Shown here: piece after piece, positions 1-5,100 of the stretch
Position numbering within the stretch: the first letter of the stretch is position 1
How the letters are laid out: each line of letters opens with the position of its first letter
DNA from: an uncultured Chloroflexota bacterium
GTDB lineage: Bacteria > Chloroflexota > Anaerolineae > Aggregatilineales > Phototrophicaceae
Assembly: GCA_937870805.1 (NCBI GenBank)
Contig: CALMZT010000018.1
Span: forward strand, 1-7,325
Direction of reading: 5' to 3'
DNA length: 7,325 nt
The notes under the pieces: model-generated
Database searches by the model: none
What the model was told of the DNA's origin: nothing
What the model saw: only the letters and a program-made list of their open reading frames with translations
Position numbers and translations under genes: made by a program

Positions 1-83
1 ACCTCGATGTGAACAAGGACGGCACGATCAACTCGAGTGATCTCGTGCTCATCGCGACGAACTTCAACCCGGCGCCCTGCTAG
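1..83 (+). CDS. C-terminal end of a secreted protein with a dockerin-like repeat (5' partial)
   Basis: The reading frame starting at base 3 gives 26 residues, LDVNKDGTINSSDLVLIATN followed by FNPAPC, then a TAG stop at 81-83. The pattern D-x-N-x-D-G-x-I-N-x-x-D is the calcium-binding loop of a dockerin type I / EF-hand-like repeat, followed by the usual short helix (DLVLIATNF). Such repeats commonly close large secreted or surface proteins in Chloroflexota, Planctomycetota and Firmicutes. In cellulosomes they bind cohesins, but outside cellulosomes their partner is often unknown. Only the tail is visible, so the enzyme or adhesin part cannot be named. The protein ends in a cysteine, with no sortase motif after the repeat. 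Confidence 0.75.
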   Translation, partial: LDVNKDGTINSSDLVLIATNFNPAPC

Positions 84-108
84 CCACGAAACACAGGGTT
101 CTCCATCA

Positions 109-150
109 CGCGCATCAGGCATTCGCCAGCCCGCGCATCAGGCATTCGCC
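109..150. repeat. 19-base perfect direct repeat, period 23
   Basis: CGCGCATCAGGCATTCGCC occurs at 109-127 and again, identical, at 132-150, separated by AGCC. It lies in the 149-base gap between the dockerin-tail stop codon and the nitrilase. I see no matching copy elsewhere in the window. It could be a simple tandem duplication or a pair of protein-binding sites; two turns of the helix (about 21 bases) is close to the 23-base period. Confidence 0.8.
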
Positions 151-171
151 GGAAGCGAGGCCGCCCGGGCA

Positions 172-213
172 TCGTGGTAGACTTCGGCACCCCGCAACGG
201 GGCCGGATCACGA
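172..213. other. Nested G+C-rich hairpin upstream of the nitrilase
   Basis: CCCCG (190-194) pairs with CGGGG (198-202) around a CAA loop. The stem continues as CGG (185-187) with CCG (203-205) across a two-base bulge, and an outer TCGTG (172-176) can pair with CACGA (209-213). No T tract follows, so it is not a canonical intrinsic terminator. It ends 7 bases before the nitrilase ribosome binding site. It may be a Rho-independent-like end of the upstream gene or a structured 5' leader. The pairing is visible in the sequence; its function is inferred. Confidence 0.45.
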
Positions 214-220
214 CACCCGT

Positions 221-227
221 GGAGGGG
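221..227 (+). promoter_or_regulatory. Ribosome binding site of the nitrilase
   Basis: GGAGGGG lies 5 bases before the ATG at 233. It is the clearest plus-strand Shine-Dalgarno sequence in the left block and fixes the nitrilase start. Confidence 0.85.
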
Positions 228-232
228 CGCAC

Positions 233-1342
233 ATGGGCGACACGCTGCCGAAATACGTGGCCGCGGCCGTGCAGGCCGCACCGGTCTATATGGATCGAGA
301 GGCGACGATCGAGAAAGCGTGCGCGCTGATCGCTGAAGCCGGGAACGCCGGCGCAAAGCTGATCGTGTTCCCCGAGACGTGGGTGCCGATGTACCCGTTC
401 TGGCACACCACGCCGAACGTGTTCTCCGGCAAGCTCTACACCGAACTCTGGAAGAACGCCGTCGAGGAACAGTCGCCGGCGACCGAGCGCCTCGCGGCCG
501 CCGCGAAGGCATCCAACGCGTACGTCGTGATGGGCGTCAACGAGCGCGACACGGCCGGCCGCGGCACGCTCTACAACGCGATGCTGTGGTTCTCGCCGGA
601 AGGCACGATCGCCCACAAGCACCGCAAGCTGATGCCCACGTTCACCGAGCGCACGGTCTGGGGCTTCGGCGATGGCAGCGATCTGGCCGTGCTGGACTCG
701 CCCCTGGGACGCATGGGCGGGCTGATCTGCTGGGAACACCAGATGACGCTGGTGAAGTACGCGCTGTACGCGCAGGGCGAGCAGGTGCACTGCGCGCAAT
801 GGCCCGCCTACTCGTCGCAAAACGACCACATTGACTTTGGCATCCGCCAGTACGCCTTTGAGGGCGCCTGCTTCGTTGTTTCGGCCTGCGGTGTGACGCC
901 GAAGGGCCGCCTGCCGAAGGAACTGTTCAGTGATGACCGCCCGGCGAACGGCGGCACGGCGATCGTCGGACCGCGCGGCCAGTACCTGGCCGGGCCGGTC
1001 TTCGACAAGGAAGAGATTCTGTACGCCGAGATCGATCTCGAGGACGCGATCCGCGAGAAGCATTCGCGCGACGTCGCCGGGCACTACGCCCGCCCCGACG
1101 TACTGCAACTCGTCGTCAACACGCGGCCGAAGCCGGCGATCTCGTTCGTCGAGTCCGCCGCCAGCGGCGATCGCCTCGGCAGCGCGACGGCGGAAGTCGT
1201 CGTCGATCGGCTCGAAACGGTGCGCGAGTACCTCGGCAGCCTGATCGATCGCATCGAGAACGACGGCGACGACGTACGCGAGGCGCTGGCCGAAGCGCTC
1301 GCCTCGATCGACATGGCTGCGGCCGGCATGTGGACGCGATAG
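233..1342 (+). CDS. Nitrilase (carbon-nitrogen hydrolase superfamily, nitrilase branch)
   Basis: A complete 369-residue protein, a normal length for true nitrilases, which hydrolyse organic nitriles to carboxylic acids and ammonia in the cytoplasm. The Glu-Lys-Cys triad is visible: E48 in FPETWVP, K132 in HKHRKLMPT, and C166 in GLICWEHQM. The additional conserved glutamate E139, in TERTVWGFGDGSD, is also present. The CWE motif and the long insertions favour the nitrilase / cyanide-hydratase branch over amidases, carbamoylases or NAD synthetase domains. The last 70 or so residues resemble the variable C-terminal extension that governs helical oligomer assembly in nitrilases. Substrate range (aliphatic, aromatic, arylaceto- or cyanide) cannot be read reliably. 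The start is supported by GGAGGGG at 221-227. The glycosylase gene begins 7 bases after the stop codon, so the two may be co-transcribed. Confidence 0.93.
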   Translation: MGDTLPKYVAAAVQAAPVYMDREATIEKACALIAEAGNAGAKLIVFPETWVPMYPFWHTTPNVFSGKLYTELWKNAVEEQSPATERLAAAAKASNAYVVMGVNERDTAGRGTLYNAMLWFSPEGTIAHKHRKLMPTFTERTVWGFGDGSDLAVLDSPLGRMGGLICWEHQMTLVKYALYAQGEQVHCAQWPAYSSQNDHIDFGIRQYAFEGACFVVSACGVTPKGRLPKELFSDDRPANGGTAIVGPRGQYLAGPVFDKEEILYAEIDLEDAIREKHSRDVAGHYARPDVLQLVVNTRPKPAISFVESAASGDRLGSATAEVVVDRLETVREYLGSLIDRIENDGDDVREALAEALASIDMAAAGMWTR

Positions 1343-1349
1343 CGCGCGC

Positions 1350-1991
1350 GTGAGAGCGCTGATGCGCCGACGCCCCCTCCCCTACGACGCCGAGGCCGCG
1401 CGAAAGCATCTGCTGAAGAGCGACCACGTGATGCGCGATCTGGTGAAGCGCGTCGGGCCGTACGAGATGGAAGTGCGTGGCAAACCGTACGAGTCGCTCG
1501 TGCGCGCGATCCTCTACCAGCAACTCGCAGGTCCCGCCGCCGCCGCGATCGAACGGCGATTCCTCGCGTTGTTCGGCGACCGGATACCCACGCCGGAGCA
1601 ACTCGCCGCATCCACGGACGAGGTGCTGCGGACAGCGGGCGTCTCGCGGCAGAAGGCGGGGTATCTCCGCAGCATCGGCGAGCATTTCGAGCGCGGGCAT
1701 CTCAGCGATCGCCACTTGATGCGGGCCACCGACGACGAGGTGATCGAAGCCGTCACGCAGATCAAGGGCGTCGGGCGCTGGACAGCGGACATGCTGCTGA
1801 TGTTCTGCATCGGCCGGCCGGATGTGCTGCCGGTCGGCGATCTGGGCGTCCAGAGCAACATGCGCGCCGCCTACGGCCTCGATGCGCTCCCGAAGCCCGA
1901 CCAGATGATCGAGATCGCCGAGCCGTGGCGGCCGTATCGCAGCGCCGCCTCGTGGTACCTCTGGCGCCGCGGCGACCTCGTGACGTTGTAG
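1350..1991 (+). CDS. DNA-3-methyladenine glycosylase II-like (AlkA/HhH-GPD family)
   Basis: A complete protein of 213 residues from GTG at 1350. It excises alkylated purines in base-excision repair. The helix-hairpin-helix with G-V-G lies near residues 134-150 (IKGVGRWTADMLLMF). The catalytic aspartate is D164 in LPVGDLGVQ. The early YESLVRAILYQQLAGPAA helix and the terminal EPWRPYRSAASWYLWR segment are typical of bacterial and yeast MAG-type enzymes. It lacks the N-terminal beta domain of E. coli AlkA, as do many short family members, and it has no Fe-S cysteine cluster, which argues against MutY/Nth. The start is uncertain: GTG at 1350 has no Shine-Dalgarno sequence, and ATG at 1362 (same frame, residue 5) has a weak GAGAG upstream. 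Translation may depend on coupling from the nitrilase stop codon at 1340-1342. Confidence 0.92.
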   Translation: MRALMRRRPLPYDAEAARKHLLKSDHVMRDLVKRVGPYEMEVRGKPYESLVRAILYQQLAGPAAAAIERRFLALFGDRIPTPEQLAASTDEVLRTAGVSRQKAGYLRSIGEHFERGHLSDRHLMRATDDEVIEAVTQIKGVGRWTADMLLMFCIGRPDVLPVGDLGVQSNMRAAYGLDALPKPDQMIEIAEPWRPYRSAASWYLWRRGDLVTL

Positions 1992-1996
1992 GCGTC

Positions 1997-2002
1997 TATA
2001 CT
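1997..2002 (+). promoter_or_regulatory. -10-like hexamer for a leaderless start
   Basis: TATACT at 1997-2002 matches the TANNNT consensus and ends 6 bases before the ATG at 2009. Transcription starting about 7 bases after a -10 would therefore begin at or very near the A of the start codon. No Shine-Dalgarno sequence is present, and no strong -35 is seen, which is common for such promoters. The arrangement suggests a leaderless mRNA; this is inferred from spacing alone. Confidence 0.5.
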
Positions 2003-2008
2003 CGATCG

Positions 2009-2386
2009 ATGGATGCAGTCGATCCCGCGCTGTTCGAAACGATGGTTGTGGAGGCGATCGAGCGCCTGCCCGATGAGTTTCGCGATCGCATCGCGAACCT
2101 GGACTTCTCGATCGAGGAGTGGGCGCGGCCTGACGACATGGCTCGCACAGGCACGCCGCGCGGCGCGACACTGCTCGGCGTCTATCGCGGCGTCCCGCTG
2201 ACACGCCGCGGCGGCCACTACAACATGACGCTGCCGGATACGATCGTGGTGTTTCGCGGCCCGCTGATGCGCATGGCGCGCGACGAGGACGATCTGCGCG
2301 AGCGCGTCGCGCACGTCGTGCGGCACGAGGTGGGCCACTACTTCGGGATCAGCGATGACCGTCTGCGCGAGATCGGCGCGTACTGA
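2009..2386 (+). CDS. Zincin-like metallopeptidase family protein (Zincin_1 / DUF1025 type)
   Basis: A 125-residue protein whose end carries HEVGHYFGISD: H106, E107 and H110 of the HExxH zinc motif, then D116 as the probable third ligand (HExxHxxGxxD). The N-terminal part (FETMVVEAIERLPDEF, then a hydrophobic LLGVYRGVPLTRRG strand region and IVVFRGPLMR) matches the small single-domain family often annotated as metallopeptidase family protein, usually 115-140 residues. Substrates are not established for this family, and no signal peptide is present, so a cytoplasmic role is likely. I chose ATG 2009 because it begins just after the preceding gene, follows a -10-like TATACT, and gives the usual family start; an in-frame extension to 1925 would lie inside the glycosylase gene. 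The stop codon abuts that of the convergent sulfurtransferase. Confidence 0.88.
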   Translation: MDAVDPALFETMVVEAIERLPDEFRDRIANLDFSIEEWARPDDMARTGTPRGATLLGVYRGVPLTRRGGHYNMTLPDTIVVFRGPLMRMARDEDDLRERVAHVVRHEVGHYFGISDDRLREIGAY

Positions 2387-3229
2387 CTACGACTCGATCG
2401 GCAGATCGTCGCGGTTGCCCCATTCCGCCCACGAACCGTCGTAGTTGCGCACGTCCGGGTAGCCGAGGACGTGCTTGAGCACGAACCAGGTATGCGCCGC
2501 GCGGATGCCCAACTGGCAGTGCGCGACGACGGCCTTGTCGGGCGTCACGCCCGCCGCCTCGTACATCGCACGCAACTCGGCTTCTGACTTGAGCACGTTG
2601 TCGCCGGCCGTCGCGTCGGTCCACTCGACGTGCGCCGCACCCGGAATGTGACCGCCGCGCGCGGCACGGACGGTGGTGCCGTCGTACTCGCCGCGGGCGC
2701 GGACATCGAGCACGACGGCGTTCGCCGAACGCGATGCGTCGAGCGTCCGCTGCCAGTCGGCGTGGTTGGCTTCGTTGACCGCGGACGGCACTGGATACGA
2801 CGGATGCGCCGGCGGACGTGCGGGGTCCGTGCTGCGCGGGCGATCTTCGGCGAGCCAGCGCTCGCGGCCGCCTTCGAGGACGTACACCGGTGATGGGTGC
2901 TTGTAGTAGTCCATCATCCAGAAGCCGCGGATGGCGTAGGAGTTGTGACGGTCGCCGTACCAGACGACGGTCGTGTCCGGCATGATGCCCCAGCGCGACA
3001 TCAGCCGCTCGAAGCCGGCCTTGTCCACGAAGTCGCGCTCGACCGGATCCTGCACGTCGACGTGCCAGTCGAGTTTCACCGCGCCCGGGATGTGCCCCAG
3101 CTCGTAGAGCAGCACGTCTTCGTCGGCCTCGACGAGGCGGACGTTGGGGTCGTGGAGATGCGCGGCGACCCAGCTGGTATCGACCAGCACGTCCGGGGTC
3201 GCGTAGCCGCGTGAAGCAAGGTCACTCAT
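2387..3229 (-). CDS. Thiosulfate / 3-mercaptopyruvate sulfurtransferase (tandem rhodanese)
   Basis: A complete 280-residue protein, the standard length for two-domain rhodaneses, which move sulfane sulfur from thiosulfate or 3-mercaptopyruvate to cyanide or thiol acceptors. The first domain (about 14-128) has the GHIPGAVKLDWHVDVQDP signature and the non-catalytic VVWYGDRHN loop, in which D93 stands where a cysteine would be. The second domain (about 155-275) has GGHIPGAAHVEW and the catalytic loop HCQLGIRAAHTW with nucleophile C238. The DWxxDxQDPVxRDFV and YGD features resemble the actinobacterial CysA/SseA-like subgroup more than mammalian rhodanese. The CQLGIR loop does not settle thiosulfate versus mercaptopyruvate preference. 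The start is supported by AAGGAGA 7 bases upstream. It converges with the metallopeptidase gene with no bases between the stop codons. Proximity to a nitrilase is intriguing for cyanide or nitrile chemistry, but it is on the opposite strand. Confidence 0.93.
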   Translation of the reverse strand: MSDLASRGYATPDVLVDTSWVAAHLHDPNVRLVEADEDVLLYELGHIPGAVKLDWHVDVQDPVERDFVDKAGFERLMSRWGIMPDTTVVWYGDRHNSYAIRGFWMMDYYKHPSPVYVLEGGRERWLAEDRPRSTDPARPPAHPSYPVPSAVNEANHADWQRTLDASRSANAVVLDVRARGEYDGTTVRAARGGHIPGAAHVEWTDATAGDNVLKSEAELRAMYEAAGVTPDKAVVAHCQLGIRAAHTWFVLKHVLGYPDVRNYDGSWAEWGNRDDLPIES

Positions 3230-3236
3230 GATCGGT

Positions 3237-3243
3237 TCTCCTT
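3237..3243 (-). promoter_or_regulatory. Ribosome binding site of the sulfurtransferase
   Basis: The minus strand reads AAGGAGA, 7 bases before the ATG whose complement is at 3227-3229. It fixes the start of the rhodanese gene. Confidence 0.85.
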
Positions 3244-3375
3244 ATAGTGATGAACAAGATACGAATTCATGGACAAGGGTTACCTCAAGCATTTGCTTAT
3301 CTACTAGACGACAGACGAATACTGAAAGTTCGCCTGAAGATTAAAAAACCTGTTAAGAAATTTCCCCCTCCGTCG

Positions 3376-3414
3376 AAAAACAAAAAAGAGCCAACCGTGC
3401 GGGTCAGCTCTTTT
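3376..3414 (-). terminator. Intrinsic terminator after the hydrolase gene
   Basis: Read on the minus strand, AAAAGAGC (3414-3407) pairs with GCTCTTTT (3391-3384). The stem is extended by five more pairs (3406-3402 with 3396-3392), two of them G-U, around a five-base CGCAC loop. A T-rich run follows (TTTTTTGTTTTT, 3387-3376). The two G-U pairs become A-C mismatches on the plus strand and the plus-strand tail (TTTTGCTTG) is poorer, so the site is oriented for minus-strand transcription. It lies about 200 bases beyond the hydrolase stop codon and would insulate the sulfurtransferase gene from read-through. Confidence 0.85.
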
Positions 3415-3615
3415 GCTTGCTAGATAAGGCGCGTATGTCAACGGCGTGTCAGCGCAAAATAACCCGGCACGGTGCTGGAAGACTCCATACAACACATACG
3501 CATTGTTTGTCCGTAGGTTAGCGCGAATTTCGTCATCATGGCGCGTAGCGTAACACATTTCAGGGCGTCAGACAACAACTTTTGAAGATTCTAACGCAAT
3601 TCTGATATTCAACTA

Positions 3616-4383
3616 CTAAGGGAACTCCAGAAGCCACTCACGGATTACACCCGCGACGACATGTGGTTGCTCCTGTGCGACCATGTGCGCTCCGTCTTCG
3701 ATCAGCGCCAGCTTTGAATCCGCGATATGCTGATGCAGATATTCACTGTATTTCGGCGGAGTCAGTTTGTCCAGTGTGCCGCCAATGATGAGTGTGGGAA
3801 TGTGGATTTCACTTAAGCGTTGGCGCACGTCAAAGATATTGCACGCCATGTAGTCGTTGTAGACGATTTGCGCGGGCGTGCCGATCAGCGTTTTGTAGCC
3901 GATGACTTCACGCAAATCTTTATCGGCATTCACATGCCATTGCCAGTCTATGATCGTTTTTGCCACTTGCATGAACTCGGTGGTGATGCCGCTGAGGATG
4001 TCGGAATGCACGCTGAGTTTTGCGCCTGTGCTCATGAGAATCAAACCACACACACGCTGCGGATAATCCAGCGCCAGCGTCAAGGCAATCGCGCCGCCCA
4101 TACTGTGCCCCATAACAATCGCTTGGTCGATGTGCAGCGCATTCAGCAGCGCGATCATATCAGCGGCATAGGCGGCAATCGTCGCATGTCCTGCGCCGGG
4201 GCTGTCGCCGTGAGCGGACAAATCAGGCACAACAGCGTTCGCTTCGGGTAGATGGCGTACTTCTGGCGGGAAATGCAGATGTGAACCGCCCGCGCCGTGA
4301 ATCATCAACGTCGGCAGCGCCGAGGAGTCGCGGCGATTGTCTTCAATCCAGATCGACCCTGCGGCAGTTTCGACCACAGGCAT
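3616..4383 (-). CDS. Alpha/beta-fold hydrolase
   Basis: A complete 255-residue protein. The oxyanion-hole segment is LMIHGAGGSHLHF (27-38). The nucleophile elbow is GHSMGG with S94 (92-97). The acid is probably D205 in GGTLDKLTPP, and the catalytic histidine is H233 in EDGAHMVAQEQP. This is the classic AB hydrolase-1 layout shared by esterases, lactonases, C-C hydrolases and MenH/BioH-like enzymes, so the substrate cannot be assigned. The cap region (about 120-190) carries an aromatic cluster (IIDWQWH). No signal peptide is visible, so it is probably cytoplasmic. Its ATG overlaps the TAA stop of the ExoD-family gene by one base (TAATG), implying translational coupling and one transcript. Confidence 0.92.
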   Translation of the reverse strand: MPVVETAAGSIWIEDNRRDSSALPTLMIHGAGGSHLHFPPEVRHLPEANAVVPDLSAHGDSPGAGHATIAAYAADMIALLNALHIDQAIVMGHSMGGAIALTLALDYPQRVCGLILMSTGAKLSVHSDILSGITTEFMQVAKTIIDWQWHVNADKDLREVIGYKTLIGTPAQIVYNDYMACNIFDVRQRLSEIHIPTLIIGGTLDKLTPPKYSEYLHQHIADSKLALIEDGAHMVAQEQPHVVAGVIREWLLEFP

Positions 4384-5024
4384 TAGCCGCTGCCGAACAG
4401 TGACATGATGCCTTGCCCGGCAAGCACCGCGCCGACAAACAGCGCGCCAAAGTAAATGATGGTCAGCAGCATCATCAAGTAGCCGAGAATGATGAACAAT
4501 CCGTCGCGCTGCAAAATGCCAATCGCCAGAAACAGGATTGCCAAACCGGGCAGTGTGTTGGAGAAGGGAATCAGTCCCAGCGGGAACATCAACAGCACGC
4601 CGCTAAACATCAGCGCCAGACCGTTTAAACGATTGACTGCTGCGCCGTCGGTGAGCATCTGCATACGCGGGTGAATAAAGCGCTCGATTTTGGCGACCAT
4701 CTGCGCGCCTTTATCCAGCGTGGGGATGAGTTTTTCGGTGGCAATCGGGCGGCTCATCAGGCGATTGGGAACCCAGGGCAGGCGGTTCAGCGTAATGCCG
4801 ATGGCAATGAGAATAATCGCCGCGCCGAAGACAGTGCTGACGCCGGGAATCGAAACGGGAATAAGGAAGGGAATGGTGAGGAAAGCACACAACAGCAGCA
4901 GCCCTTGTTCCCCTACGAGTTCAAATAACTGCCGCAGCGTGATCTGTTCAGTGTTGATGGAATGGGCGATGTCGGTTAAAGTTTGGCTGAGGCTTTTGTC
5001 TGTATCCTGGAATTGCACACCCAT
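4383..5024 (-). CDS. ExoD-family membrane protein (exopolysaccharide synthesis ExoD-like)
   Basis: A complete 213-residue integral membrane protein. After a soluble N-terminal helix (1-38) come hydrophobic segments near 40-58 and 62-80, a polar central stretch (81-133), then segments near 134-153, 157-172 and 175-202. The family's two related hairpins are visible: LTIPFLIPVSIPGVSTVFGA (49-68) and PLGLIPFSNTLPG followed by LAILFLAIGILQRDG (148-175). ExoD was named for a Rhizobium exopolysaccharide phenotype; its biochemical role is not settled, and the exopolysaccharide link may be indirect. The start is supported by AAGGA at 5032-5036 on the minus strand and a promoter at 5061-5088. It is first of a two-gene operon with the hydrolase. 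Confidence 0.9.
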   Translation of the reverse strand: MGVQFQDTDKSLSQTLTDIAHSINTEQITLRQLFELVGEQGLLLLCAFLTIPFLIPVSIPGVSTVFGAAIILIAIGITLNRLPWVPNRLMSRPIATEKLIPTLDKGAQMVAKIERFIHPRMQMLTDGAAVNRLNGLALMFSGVLLMFPLGLIPFSNTLPGLAILFLAIGILQRDGLFIILGYLMMLLTIIYFGALFVGAVLAGQGIMSLFGSG

Positions 5025-5030
5025 AGAGCG

Positions 5031-5036
5031 TCCTTA
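5031..5036 (-). promoter_or_regulatory. Ribosome binding site of the ExoD-family gene
   Basis: The minus strand reads TAAGGA, 6 bases before the ATG at 5024-5022. It supports the chosen start. Confidence 0.75.
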
Positions 5037-5060
5037 TATGTTTATTGTTGAACGGGCGCT

Positions 5061-5088
5061 AGTATAGAGAAATCTTGTTAAATAACAA
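5061..5088 (-). promoter_or_regulatory. Sigma70-type promoter for the ExoD-hydrolase operon
   Basis: On the minus strand TTGTTA (5088-5083) and TATACT (5066-5061) are separated by 16 bases, a good match to the -35 and -10 consensus. The start site would fall near 5054, giving a leader of about 30 bases before the ATG. The same AGTATAGA bases also give TATAGA on the plus strand, a possible but weaker -10 for the divergent glycosyltransferase gene. Confidence 0.65.
5075..5088. repeat. Inverted repeat in the divergent promoter region
   Basis: TTGTTA (5075-5080), AA, TAACAA (5083-5088) is a perfect 6-base inverted repeat with a 2-base spacer. One arm is the -35 of the minus-strand promoter, and the site lies 12 bases before the glycosyltransferase ATG. 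Its position suits a dimeric repressor acting on both directions, but short AT-rich palindromes also arise by chance. Confidence 0.45.
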
Positions 5089-5100
5089 CGCTGAGTCTGT

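Larger units (their letters stand above)
3230..3615. other. 386-base intergenic region with the composition break
   Basis: Bases 3241-3360 are about 37% G+C, against about 63-65% to the left. The stretch next to 3229 contains the sulfurtransferase ribosome binding site but no promoter I would defend. The strong minus-strand terminator at 3376-3414 sits in the middle. Bases 3415-3615 hold the untranslated tail after the hydrolase gene. An 84-codon minus-strand frame (3304-3558) reads through the terminator hairpin, has no ribosome binding site and resembles nothing I know, so I treat the region as non-coding. No tRNA or known structured RNA was recognised. Confidence 0.6.

Noticed and set aside
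80..1108. Long minus-strand open frame (342 codons) opposite the nitrilase
   Set aside because: It is arginine- and histidine-rich shadow translation of a G+C-rich gene, has no recognisable domain, and the plus strand carries an intact nitrilase with its catalytic triad and ribosome binding site.
1925..2008. 28-residue N-terminal extension of the metallopeptidase
   Set aside because: The extension would sit inside the glycosylase gene, is basic and low-complexity, and the ATG at 2009 gives the usual family length with a promoter-like hexamer just upstream.
1116..2204. Minus-strand open frame (362 codons) spanning nitrilase, glycosylase and metallopeptidase genes
   Set aside because: It runs across three well-supported genes on the other strand and is low-complexity Arg/Ser/Pro-rich; a typical high-G+C shadow.
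2701..2960. Loss of function in the sulfurtransferase because its first rhodanese domain lacks cysteine
   Set aside because: In tandem rhodaneses the first domain is normally inactive; the catalytic C238 in the second domain is intact.
3264..3269. GAATTC (EcoRI) site near the composition break as a cloning join
   Set aside because: A six-base site is expected by chance about every 4 kb and no vector sequence is visible; it is not evidence of a join by itself.
3287..3298. AAGCA-TT-TGCTT palindrome upstream of the sulfurtransferase
   Set aside because: The arms are only five bases in AT-rich DNA and no promoter elements are properly placed around it, so chance is the better explanation.
3304..3558. 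84-codon minus-strand frame in the intergenic region
   Set aside because: It has no ribosome binding site (CGCCCTGAA before ATG), reads straight through the terminator hairpin, and resembles no known family.
3820..4251. Plus-strand open frame (143 codons) opposite the alpha/beta hydrolase
   Set aside because: It is a shadow of the hydrolase gene, which has a complete Ser-Asp-His triad.
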